Below, piece by piece: positions 1-5,680 of a stretch of DNA of 14,567 nt; positions within the stretch are counted from its first letter, which is position 1; every line of letters begins with the position of its first letter. Origin of the DNA: an uncultured Clostridia bacterium (lineage in GTDB: Bacteria; Bacillota; Clostridia; Oscillospirales; CAG-272); NCBI GenBank assembly GCA_945485605.1, contig CALYSG010000031.1, positions 1 to 14,567 on the forward strand, given 5' to 3'. Below the pieces are notes generated by a model that was not told the origin of the DNA, did no database searches, and was given only the letters and a program-made list of their open reading frames with translations. The position numbers were made by a program, and so were the translations under genes.

Positions 1-14
1 TGCTCTTCCGATCT
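1..14. other. Illumina adapter remnant at contig end
   Basis: The first 14 bases, TGCTCTTCCGATCT, are identical to the 3' end of the TruSeq Read 2 adapter. The last 13 are common to both TruSeq adapters, and the leading T fits Read 2. The match sits exactly at the window edge and runs into the reading frame of the ribbon-helix-helix gene, adding false residues at its C-terminal end. It should be trimmed and treated as non-genomic. Confidence 0.93.
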
Positions 15-198
15 TGACATTCACATCGGGCGGGATCGGCTTTTCTATTTTACCGTGCTGTTCCTCGAATTTTGCGATGCTCTCGCGGATAAGCACAAGA
101 ATGTGACTGTTCAGCGACCTTCCCTCGTAATCTGCAACAAAGCCGAGTTTGTCAAGCATTTCTTCCTCTATTCGGATTGACACGCTTTTTATAGCCAT
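15..198 (-). CDS. Ribbon-helix-helix DNA-binding protein, C-terminus truncated
   Basis: This is a partial gene: about 61 genuine residues are visible before the frame runs into adapter sequence, and the stop is lost. The start ATG at 196-198 follows a GGAGGG ribosome binding site at 205-210. The protein opens MAIKSVSIRIEEEMLDKLG, the pattern of an Arc/MetJ-type fold: a short basic beta strand at residues 2-9, then helix A from about residue 10. A turn around GRSLN (26-30) leads into helix B at about 31-47. Family members dimerise through the strand and bind palindromic operators, acting as repressors, antitoxins or partition and mobilisation accessory factors. It diverges from the SLOG gene, and an operator-like palindrome lies between them, so autoregulation is a reasonable inference. 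I cannot tell which subfamily it belongs to or whether a toxin gene follows beyond the contig end. Confidence 0.75.
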
Positions 199-220
199 AT
201 TTTTCCCTCCGCGGACATAT

Positions 221-249
221 ATTATATTTATTTTATCGGGTATTTGTGA
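221..249 (-). promoter_or_regulatory. Candidate promoter of the ribbon-helix-helix gene
   Basis: On the minus strand there is a perfect TATAAT at 221-226, which would start transcription about 16 nt before the ATG. A poor -35 match, TCACAA, lies at 244-249 with a 17-nt spacer. The weak -35 abuts the -10 of the opposing promoter, so the two could interfere with each other or share one regulator. Confidence 0.45.
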
Positions 250-265
250 TATAATGTTCCCGATA
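234..265. repeat. Inverted repeat flanking the SLOG -10 box
   Basis: TATCGGG at 234-240 and CCCGATA at 259-265 are perfect 7-bp inverted copies separated by 18 nt. The spacer contains the whole extended -10 of the SLOG gene and the putative -35 of the opposite gene. The right arm overlaps the first three bases of the 263-283 palindrome. It may be a second operator half-site pair; coincidence in an AT-rich gap cannot be excluded. Confidence 0.45.
247..255 (+). promoter_or_regulatory. Extended -10 promoter of the SLOG gene
   Basis: The sequence TGATATAAT at 247-255 is a perfect extended -10 (TGnTATAAT). No convincing -35 is visible at 227-232, which is typical of promoters that rely on an extended -10. 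The predicted transcription start is near 262, at the edge of the 263-283 palindrome, leaving a leader of about 48 nt before the TTG start. Confidence 0.5.
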
Positions 266-283
266 GATATACTGTATATCTAT
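263..283. promoter_or_regulatory. 21-bp perfect palindrome, candidate operator
   Basis: Two 10-bp arms, ATAGATATAC (263-272) and GTATATCTAT (274-283), are perfect inverted copies around a single central T. The palindrome covers about +1 to +21 of the predicted SLOG transcript, where a bound dimer or tetramer would block initiation. It is not followed by a T-run, so a terminator is unlikely. Dyads of this type are usual targets of ribbon-helix-helix repressors, one of which is encoded next to it. Confidence 0.6.
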
Positions 284-309
284 ATTTTTTGAAAAATAAG
301 AGGTAAAAC

Positions 310-726
310 TTGAAAGTTACATTTTTTGGACATCGGGACGCCACCGGAGATACATTCAAAAAAGAGCTTGCCTGTTGCATTGAACAACTAATATTCCTCG
401 GTGCAACCGAATTTTACCTTGGCGGGCGCGGCTACTTTGATCTGATGGCGGCAAATGTGCTCAGATCATTCAAACCGGCTTATCCGGATATAAGAATAAC
501 TCTCGTCACATCCGACATTAATGAAAGCTTTGATTCAAATATTTATGACGACTCAATTTATCCTCCGCTTGAGAATGTACCTTCGAAATTTGCTATACCG
601 CGCCGAAACAAATGGATGGTAGAATACTCAGATGTTATAATAGGCTTTGTACGCCGGAACTATGGGGGAGCTTTCTCTGCAATTCAATATGCAAAACGCA
701 AAAAGAAGTCCATTATCTTTCTGTAA
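310..726 (+). CDS. SLOG-superfamily protein (DUF1273/YpsA-like)
   Basis: A 138-residue protein starting with TTG at 310, with an AAGAGG ribosome binding site at 298-303 and a 6-nt spacer. It opens MKVTFFGHRDA, the FGHR strand-loop signature of the DUF1273/YpsA branch of the SLOG (SMF/DprA-LOG) Rossmannoid superfamily. Further family marks are the glycine pair in YLGGRGYFDLMAA (about 37-49), the segment RNKWMVEYSDVIIGFV (about 99-114), and a glycine turn YGGAFSAIQYA (118-128). SLOG proteins bind nucleotide-derived ligands, and some act in stress or conflict systems. The ligand here is unknown. No membrane segment or second domain is present. The gene is AT-richer than its right-hand neighbours and lies beside a ribbon-helix-helix regulator, which suggests acquired DNA. 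Family assignment is fairly secure; function is not. Confidence 0.75.
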   Translation: MKVTFFGHRDATGDTFKKELACCIEQLIFLGATEFYLGGRGYFDLMAANVLRSFKPAYPDIRITLVTSDINESFDSNIYDDSIYPPLENVPSKFAIPRRNKWMVEYSDVIIGFVRRNYGGAFSAIQYAKRKKKSIIFL

Positions 727-728
727 CC

Positions 729-764
729 AAAAAATTCCCCTCACAGACTACTCCGTGAGGGGGA
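729..764 (-). terminator. Intrinsic terminator of the comM-MBOAT unit
   Basis: An 8-bp GC-rich stem, CCCCTCAC (737-744) with GTGAGGGG (755-762), has a 10-nt loop. Read on the minus strand it is followed by AATTTTTT (729-736), an excellent U-tract, 11 nt past the MBOAT stop. On the plus strand only a weak ATTTT lies further downstream, so it is at best a poor terminator for the convergent SLOG gene. Confidence 0.85.
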
Positions 765-774
765 CAGAACATTT

Positions 775-2175
775 TCAAAACCTGAAATACAGAAACGGAT
801 TATAATCCGACGCGGTGATGAAGATCACCGAAACGGCAAACGAGACAACGGTCAGGACTGCGGCGGCGGTCTCGGAAAGGCTCGGGCGCACCTTCCCGAG
901 AAAACGGTAAAATAGCCTTATCGGGAGCGCGGTCGAGCCTATCGCGGCGACGGTGAGCAACGGCAGGCACCGCAAAAGGTCGTATACATCCGCCGCCGAG
1001 GCTACACCCGCACTGCCGAAAAGGTTGCCTGAATATCCGAGCATGGCAGAAAAGGTCAGGCTCGCCTCGCTTCCGTCAAAGGCAAAGATGAGCCATCCGA
1101 AGCCGATCGCAGTTAGCGTAATCACGTGCGCGAAGAATCGCGGTAACCTCTCAAGCAACCTCCCCGCAAACGCCTTGTCCGCCAATATCATAAGGAACCA
1201 GTATACGCCCCAGAGAATGAAATTCACCCCCGCGCCGTGCCAGAGCCCCGTTAGCGTCCATACGATGAAAAGATTCAGGTAGGTCCTTGCCCTTCCCCGC
1301 CTGTTGCCGCCAAGCGGGATATAGAGGTACTCGCGGAACCACGAGGAGAGAGTTATATGCCACCTGCGCCAGAAATCAGTCGCGCCGATCGCAGTATAGG
1401 GATAATCGAAATTTTGCGGGAATCTGAAGCCGAAGAGCCTTCCGAGTCCGATCGCCATGTCAGAATAACCCGAAAAATCGAAGTAGATCTGAAAAGAATA
1501 GCAGGCAAGACCGACCCACGCAAGAGATGCGCTCCTTATATCCGTCGGCATATCCCTCACGTAAGCGAAAAAGGCGCCTGCCGTGTTCCCGATAAGCACC
1601 TTTTTTGCAAGTCCCGCGCAGAAGATCGAGCTTCCCGCCACCGCGTCGGCAAGCGTCACACGGCGGTCGCCGAGCTGCTCCTCGATATCACGGTACCTGA
1701 CGATAGGTCCCGCGACAAGCTGCGGAAAGAGCGCGATATAAAGCCCGAATCCGATGATATTCCTCTGCGGCAGAGCGTCACGGCGGTAAACATCGATCAC
1801 ATATGACATCGCCTGAAAGGTATAAAACGATATACCTATCGGCAGCCTCACATCGACTCGCGGAAGAAAGCTCAACGCATCGGTAAGCGGCGGGTAATAT
1901 TTAAAAAATCCCAAAAGAAGCAGGTTGACAGCCACGGCAAAAGCAAGGATGACTTTTCTTTTCTTCCCCTCCGAACCTCCGAGAAGGATCCCCGCAGAGT
2001 AATCGAACAGCGCCGTAAATATCATAAGGATTATATACGACGGCTCGCCCCAGGCATAAAATACGAGGCTCAGAGCGAGCAGGACCGCATTTTTTGCTCT
2101 CTTCGGAGCGAGAAAATACAGCATGAGCGTCACGGGAAGGAATATAAAAAGAAATCCGAGCGAAGAGAAGACCAT
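775..2175 (-). CDS. MBOAT family O-acyltransferase (AlgI/DltB-like)
   Basis: A polytopic membrane protein of 466 residues with hydrophobic segments along its whole length. It matches the AlgI branch of membrane-bound O-acyltransferases, which move acyl groups, usually acetyl, to extracellular polysaccharides. Visible family blocks, numbered from the ATG start, are LPIGISFYTFQAMSYVIDVYR (about 111-131), QLVAGPIVRYRDI (152-164), FDFSGYSDMAIGLGRLFG (232-249), WRRWHITLSSWFREYLYIPL (269-288) and GLWHGAGVNFILWG (310-323). H273 and the catalytic-type H313 are present. A TTG at 2178 would add one residue, but the ATG at 2173-2175 sits 5 nt from the GAGG at 2181-2184 and is preferred. It lies 15 nt after comM and ends at a strong terminator. 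AlgI-type genes usually have an SGNH/AlgJ-like partner next door; none is here. The acyl acceptor is unknown. Confidence 0.9.
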   Translation of the reverse strand: MVFSSLGFLFIFLPVTLMLYFLAPKRAKNAVLLALSLVFYAWGEPSYIILMIFTALFDYSAGILLGGSEGKKRKVILAFAVAVNLLLLGFFKYYPPLTDALSFLPRVDVRLPIGISFYTFQAMSYVIDVYRRDALPQRNIIGFGLYIALFPQLVAGPIVRYRDIEEQLGDRRVTLADAVAGSSIFCAGLAKKVLIGNTAGAFFAYVRDMPTDIRSASLAWVGLACYSFQIYFDFSGYSDMAIGLGRLFGFRFPQNFDYPYTAIGATDFWRRWHITLSSWFREYLYIPLGGNRRGRARTYLNLFIVWTLTGLWHGAGVNFILWGVYWFLMILADKAFAGRLLERLPRFFAHVITLTAIGFGWLIFAFDGSEASLTFSAMLGYSGNLFGSAGVASAADVYDLLRCLPLLTVAAIGSTALPIRLFYRFLGKVRPSLSETAAAVLTVVSFAVSVIFITASDYNPFLYFRF

Positions 2176-2190
2176 CAATACCTCACAGCT

Positions 2191-3732
2191 TCAGTTTTTC
2201 CAGTATTTCCGGTCGAGAGAACGGAACCTCACCGCCTCGGCAATATGGACCGCTCCGATCGTCTCGCACCCCGCAAGGTCAGCGATAGTTCTCGCCACGC
2301 GGAGCGTTCGGTCATATCCCCTTGCCGAAAGTCCGAGCGATTCGTACGCCTGACGGAGGAGCTCTCTCCCCGCCTCGTCCGGAACACAGTACTTACGAAT
2401 CATAGCAGCGGTCAGCTTTGCGTTACAGAAAACGTCCTTTTCGCTCTCAAACCGTCTTTCTGCGAATTTCCTGGCAGCGATGACTCTTTCTCTTATCGTG
2501 GCAGAGCTTTCCTCGGGAGATGAACGCGACGAGAGCTCGTCGTAAGTCAGCGCCGGTAATTCCACCTGAATATCTATACGGTCAAGTAGCGGTCCGCTTA
2601 TCCGCGCTATGTAGTTTCTTATGTCGTTCGCGCGGCAGGTACAGGTGTGCGTCGGATCACCGAAATACCCGCAACGGCAGGGGTTCATCGCCGCCACGAG
2701 CATAAATGAGCATGGAAAAGTCACTCTTCCCGCCGCACGGGTTATCGTGATCTTCCCGTCCTCTATCGGTTGGCGGAGCGAATCGGTCACCTGCTTCGGG
2801 AATTCCGGGAACTCATCAAGGAAAAGCACGCCGTTATGCGCCAAAGAGACCTCACCCGGGCGCGGATTTATGCCTCCGCCGGCAAGAGATACCGCAGACA
2901 TCGTGTGATGAGGCGAACGGAAAGGGCGCGAGGCAAGGAGCGACACATCGGACGGAAGCGTTCCCGCGACCGAGTGTATCTTCGTAGTTTCAACAGCTTC
3001 GTCAAAGCTAAGCGGCGGAAGGATCGTCGGGAGACGCTTTGCGAGCATCGACTTTCCCGTTCCGGGAGGACCTATCAGAAGGATATTGTGCCCTCCCGCG
3101 GCGGCGATCTCCATCGCGCGCTTCGCCATAGCCTGCCCCTTTACGTCCGAAAAGTCGACGCCGTAGCTGCCGTACCTTATCTCAGACTCTACGTCGCGCA
3201 CGACCGGAGTCATCCTTTCCGTGCCGTTAAGGTGATCGACGAGCTGTTTTATATTCTCGACGGCGTAGACCGTAATGCCGTTAACTGCGGCAGCCTCGCG
3301 GGCGTTGACCGCCGGCGCATAGAATTCCTTCATTCCCGCGTCTCGCGCCGCAGCACACATACAGAGGATACCGCGTATCCCCCTCACGCTTCCCGACAGC
3401 GAAAGCTCACCGCAAAAACACTTGTCCGAAAGGTCGCCGTCGGGACGCAGGTAGCCTCCGCAGTGAAGTATCCCGAGAAGTATCGCAACGTCAAAGCCCG
3501 AGCCCTCCTTCTTTCTGTCGGCGGGGGCAAGGTTTATCATAAGGTCGAGCGCCGGGAACTTGTATCCGCTGTTTTCACAGGCGGTATATACGCGGTCGTG
3601 AGCCTCTCTGACCGCGAGGTCGGGCAGTCCCACGAGGTGAAAATCGGGAATTCTTCTCAGTCCGTTACATTCTACGCTGACGATAAAGCCCTCGATCCCG
3701 AACACTCCGGCGCTGTAAACGGTTGACAGCAT
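2191..3732 (-). CDS. comM: YifB/ComM family Mg-chelatase-like AAA+ ATPase
   Basis: A 513-residue protein of normal family length. An N-terminal Lon-protease-like fold domain (about 1-180, with KKEGSGFDVAILLGIL at 74-89) is followed by a Mg-chelatase-type AAA+ core. Walker A GPPGTGKS is at 221-228 and Walker B VLFLDE at 302-307. The FRSPHHTMSAVSLAGGG block lies at 271-287 and a probable arginine finger in RISGPLLDRID (377-387). A Cys cluster (C352, C354, C364, C366) and a C-terminal Mg-chelatase helical domain (about 430-510) complete it. In naturally competent bacteria ComM is a hexameric helicase that drives branch migration during DNA integration; its role in Clostridia is less clear. The ATG start has AAGGGAG at 3742-3747 upstream. 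It has its own promoter at 3766-3794 and is probably cotranscribed with the MBOAT gene. Confidence 0.95.
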   Translation of the reverse strand: MLSTVYSAGVFGIEGFIVSVECNGLRRIPDFHLVGLPDLAVREAHDRVYTACENSGYKFPALDLMINLAPADRKKEGSGFDVAILLGILHCGGYLRPDGDLSDKCFCGELSLSGSVRGIRGILCMCAAARDAGMKEFYAPAVNAREAAAVNGITVYAVENIKQLVDHLNGTERMTPVVRDVESEIRYGSYGVDFSDVKGQAMAKRAMEIAAAGGHNILLIGPPGTGKSMLAKRLPTILPPLSFDEAVETTKIHSVAGTLPSDVSLLASRPFRSPHHTMSAVSLAGGGINPRPGEVSLAHNGVLFLDEFPEFPKQVTDSLRQPIEDGKITITRAAGRVTFPCSFMLVAAMNPCRCGYFGDPTHTCTCRANDIRNYIARISGPLLDRIDIQVELPALTYDELSSRSSPEESSATIRERVIAARKFAERRFESEKDVFCNAKLTAAMIRKYCVPDEAGRELLRQAYESLGLSARGYDRTLRVARTIADLAGCETIGAVHIAEAVRFRSLDRKYWKN

Positions 3733-3765
3733 GGCATAGTCTCCCTTATAGTTATCATTACAGTC

Positions 3766-3794
3766 ATTTTACCATAATATTTGCTTTTTTACAA
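3766..3794 (-). promoter_or_regulatory. Sigma-A-type promoter of comM
   Basis: On the minus strand a -35 TTGTAA (3789-3794) and a -10 TAAAAT (3766-3771) are separated by exactly 17 nt. The TGG before the -10 gives an extended TGn motif. Transcription would start near 3759, leaving a leader of about 26 nt that contains the ribosome binding site. No terminator separates spoIIR from this promoter, so some read-through from spoIIR is possible. Confidence 0.75.
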
Positions 3795-3814
3795 GGGATT
3801 TTGCGATTCAGAGG

Positions 3815-4414
3815 TCAATTTCCTCCCATTTCACCGATAATATCTATGATTTTGAATCGAAGCTTATATTTCGGCTCATCGGTCTCGGTTATCACGCGGT
3901 ACTGCTCGGGGGTAAGTCCGACCTCGACGAATGCCGCTTCGGCGTTCTTCGCCCCGGCAAGGCAGAGCTGGGGAAACAGCACGCACCACCAGTTTTTTCC
4001 CTCGCCCTCGCCTATTACGATTCGGAGTGAGGTGTATTCTCCCGCGGGAAAGCAAACTCCGTCGTAGCTCTTCTGCGGGTACTTTTCTTTTCCGAGGCTA
4101 ACGCTTACTTGACAGTCACAGCCCTCGGCTGCGAGAGTCTCGAGCGCGACAGCCCTTATCTCATCAAGCTGAGAGGCAAGCTTTTCTTCCGCCTCGGATT
4201 TTGACGAACAGCCCTCGCTGAGTGTCGAAAGCCCCGACAGCACTGCATCGCGGACCTTCAGCTTTAGTGCCTGATCGGAATCGCTGTCCGACGCTGCGAT
4301 AACGTGAAGCCTTATCACGCTGTTATATATCGCCTCCTCGCCGTGCACGGGAAGGAAATTCAGCGCGACAAGACACAGCGCAAAGACAAAAACGATTGTA
4401 AGTATTTTTTTCAT
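3815..4414 (-). CDS. spoIIR: Stage II sporulation protein R
   Basis: A 199-residue protein with an N-terminal hydrophobic signal or anchor segment (about 4-22, after MKK). It then carries hallmark SpoIIR blocks: YNSVIRLHVIAASDS (about 30-44), DQALKLKVRDAVL (47-59), a YPQKSYDG segment near 112 and GEGEGKNWWCVLFPQLC (about 135-151). In Bacillus, SpoIIR is made in the forespore under sigma F and secreted into the intermembrane space. There it triggers SpoIIGA to process pro-sigma E in the mother cell. The start ATG at 4412-4414 has GGAGG at 4421-4425 with a 6-nt spacer. A sigma-F-like promoter lies directly upstream, which agrees with forespore expression. The gene is monocistronic or reads weakly into comM. 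Presence of spoIIR argues for a spore-forming ancestry but does not alone prove sporulation. Confidence 0.95.
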   Translation of the reverse strand: MKKILTIVFVFALCLVALNFLPVHGEEAIYNSVIRLHVIAASDSDSDQALKLKVRDAVLSGLSTLSEGCSSKSEAEEKLASQLDEIRAVALETLAAEGCDCQVSVSLGKEKYPQKSYDGVCFPAGEYTSLRIVIGEGEGKNWWCVLFPQLCLAGAKNAEAAFVEVGLTPEQYRVITETDEPKYKLRFKIIDIIGEMGGN

Positions 4415-4442
4415 ATCCTGCCTCCTTTTAGGTCTGATACCT

Positions 4443-4471
4443 TATGATTGCCCGAAAATCGCAGGTTATGC
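4443..4471 (-). promoter_or_regulatory. Candidate sigma-F-type promoter of spoIIR
   Basis: On the minus strand GCATA (4467-4471) matches the sigma-F -35 consensus GYATA. GGCAATCATA (4443-4452) matches the -10 consensus GGnnAnAnTR at all fixed positions except one (C for A). The spacer is 14 nt. Predicted transcription start is near 4436, about 10 nt before the GGAGG of spoIIR. No good sigma-A promoter is seen in this gap. Confidence 0.5.
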
Positions 4472-4581
4472 ACCGAAAAGTGAAATTTTCATTCTGCCGA
4501 CAAAAGTATCGAAAATCGCGCGAAATGTGTGCAGACACCGCCTGCCCGATGGATAAGTCTGAAAACGAGAATTGCCGGCAT

Positions 4582-4612
4582 AAAAAAAGAAGCACACCGC
4601 GTGCTTCTTTTT
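4582..4612 (-). terminator. Intrinsic terminator at the end of the ileS-udk run
   Basis: The stem GAAGCAC (4589-4595) pairs with GTGCTTC (4601-4607) around the 5-nt loop ACCGC. It is flanked by seven A on the left and five T on the right. On the minus strand this gives a hairpin followed by seven U, starting 4 nt after the udk stop codon. The symmetric A/T flanks make it potentially bidirectional, but no plus-strand gene ends here. Confidence 0.9.
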
Positions 4613-4616
4613 CCGT

Positions 4617-5240
4617 TTATCTGACCGACAAAAGGTGATTCTGAACCTTGTTGATTATAAGATCGAGCGCGACCCGATTCCTGCCGCCCTCGGGCACTAC
4701 TATATCGGCGTTGTGGCGGCTCGGCTCTACGAACCTCTCGTGCATGGGCTTGACCGTCGTAAGGTACTGGTCGATGACCGATCGGAGCGATCTTCCCCTG
4801 TCCTCGACATCGCGAAGGATCCTTCGCAGTATCCTGACGTCGGCGTCGGTGTCAACAAAAATGCGAAGGTCCATGAGCTCCGTCATCTTCGGCTCGGCAA
4901 GGATAAGTATACCCTCGATTATAATTACAGGCGCGGGCTCGACGCGTTTAACCCTGTCAGAACGGTTATGGACCGTGTAATCGTATACCGGGCAGTCGAT
5001 AGGCTCCCCCGCGGCGAGTTTTTTTATATCGGCGACAAAGAGATCGGTGTCAAAGGCGTCGGGGTGGTCGTAATTAAGTCTCACCCTCTCCTCCATCGGC
5101 ATATCGTCGTGCGCCTTGTAGTAATCGTCGTGGCATACGACGGCGATATCGTTTCCGAAGCGCTCGGCTATCCGCTTCGTTATAGTGGTCTTTCCGCTGC
5201 CGGTACCTCCGGCAATGCCGATTATCATAGTTTTGCTCAT
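4617..5240 (-). CDS. udk: Uridine kinase
   Basis: A 207-residue cytosolic kinase that phosphorylates uridine and cytidine to UMP and CMP in pyrimidine salvage. The P-loop GGTGSGKT is at residues 11-18. Other family marks are HDDYYKAH (about 36-43), NYDHPDAFD, the CPVYDYTVHNR segment contacting the nucleoside, the EGIL strand, and RRILRDVEDRGRS with PMHERFVEPSRHNADIVVP in the C-terminal lid and substrate region. The ATG at 5238-5240 gives normal family length. The open frame extends upstream to a TTG at 5339, but that extension (rich in Arg and Lys) lacks family similarity and a ribosome binding site. No good ribosome binding site precedes the chosen ATG either. It is instead overlapped ATGA-style by a five-codon minicistron preceded by a hairpin. 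It is the last gene before the terminator. Confidence 0.95.
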   Translation of the reverse strand: MSKTMIIGIAGGTGSGKTTITKRIAERFGNDIAVVCHDDYYKAHDDMPMEERVRLNYDHPDAFDTDLFVADIKKLAAGEPIDCPVYDYTVHNRSDRVKRVEPAPVIIIEGILILAEPKMTELMDLRIFVDTDADVRILRRILRDVEDRGRSLRSVIDQYLTTVKPMHERFVEPSRHNADIVVPEGGRNRVALDLIINKVQNHLLSVR

Positions 5241-5285
5241 ATTATTATGGCCATGGCTTTCGTCTCGGCGAAAGCTTCCTTTCCT
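5237..5285 (-). promoter_or_regulatory. Structured udk leader with five-codon minicistron
   Basis: Reading the minus strand, a purine-rich AGGAAAGGAA (5276-5285) is followed directly by a hairpin. Its 7-bp arms, GCTTTCG and CGAAAGC, lie at 5256-5275 with a 6-nt loop. Next comes ATG GCC ATA ATA ATA TGA (5237-5254), whose TGA overlaps the udk ATG by an ATGA junction. The arrangement suggests translational coupling or a leader that controls udk; this is inference. The 121-nt gap to the upstream RNHCP gene shows no convincing promoter. Confidence 0.35.
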
Positions 5286-5361
5286 GCGGAATTGCAACCG
5301 GTTCTGCGAGTCAAGACAGTCGCACTTCATACGGTTCAAGCCGCAAAATGTTATCTGCCTT

Positions 5362-5676
5362 TTATTTTCCTGCGACGGTAAGGGAGATCAGCAGATCGCG
5401 ATCGTCATCCTCGGCTGCCTTATTGCGCTTTACGGCGCCGCATCTTTCACATTTGTGTATCACTATGAATCCACGCTTCGGGTCGGTATCGGCACCGATA
5501 GGTCGAAGGGCACCCCCGCACTCGCAGGCTCTGTCACCGGGATTTATATCAATATGCACCGACCAAAGACAATATGGACAATGGTTTCTTGACGTATATC
5601 CGAGCGGCTCGACCTTCCTGCCGCAATGGATGCAGGTAAATCCGCTGTCGTTTTTTGTGAATCTTTTTACTTCCAT
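5362..5676 (-). CDS. RNHCP-domain zinc-ribbon protein
   Basis: A 104-residue soluble protein with the eponymous RNHCP motif: RNHCPYCLWSVHID at residues 30-43. Four cysteine pairs are visible: C15/C18, C33/C36, C51/C53 and C76/C79. They fit two zinc ribbons, joined by the conserved NPGDRACECGGALRPIG and ending in the acidic AAEDDDRDLL. The family is widespread in Gram-positive bacteria and has no established function; the zinc ribbons suggest nucleic-acid or protein binding. The ATG at 5674-5676 lies 4 nt after the rarA stop. AAAAGG (5685-5690) and GGAGG (5691-5695), inside the end of rarA, can serve as its ribosome binding site. It is co-directional with rarA and udk. Confidence 0.85.
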   Translation of the reverse strand: MEVKRFTKNDSGFTCIHCGRKVEPLGYTSRNHCPYCLWSVHIDINPGDRACECGGALRPIGADTDPKRGFIVIHKCERCGAVKRNKAAEDDDRDLLISLTVAGK

Positions 5677-5680
5677 AGGC

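Noticed and set aside
735..764. The 737-762 hairpin as a terminator for the plus-strand SLOG gene
   Set aside because: On the plus strand the stem is followed by CAGAACATTTT rather than an immediate T-run, so it fits the minus-strand MBOAT gene far better.
2770..3726. A 318-codon plus-strand open frame opposite comM
   Set aside because: It is antisense to a complete ComM protein with all AAA+ motifs. Its translation is highly basic with no family resemblance.
4453..4519. A 10-bp direct repeat, CGAAAATCGC, at 4453-4462 and 4510-4519
   Set aside because: Only two copies occur, 57 nt apart, and one lies within the promoter spacer. This is not enough to call a regulatory repeat or an array.
4444..4638. 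A 64-codon plus-strand open frame in the spoIIR-udk gap
   Set aside because: It runs through the udk terminator hairpin and the spoIIR promoter region, has no ribosome binding site and no recognisable motif.
5241..5339. A longer udk starting from the TTG at 5339
   Set aside because: The added residues are not part of any uridine kinase, no ribosome binding site precedes the TTG, and the ATG at 5240 gives the normal length.
4635..5381. A 248-codon plus-strand open frame opposite udk
   Set aside because: It is a shadow of udk and its leader, with no motif and no convincing ribosome binding site.
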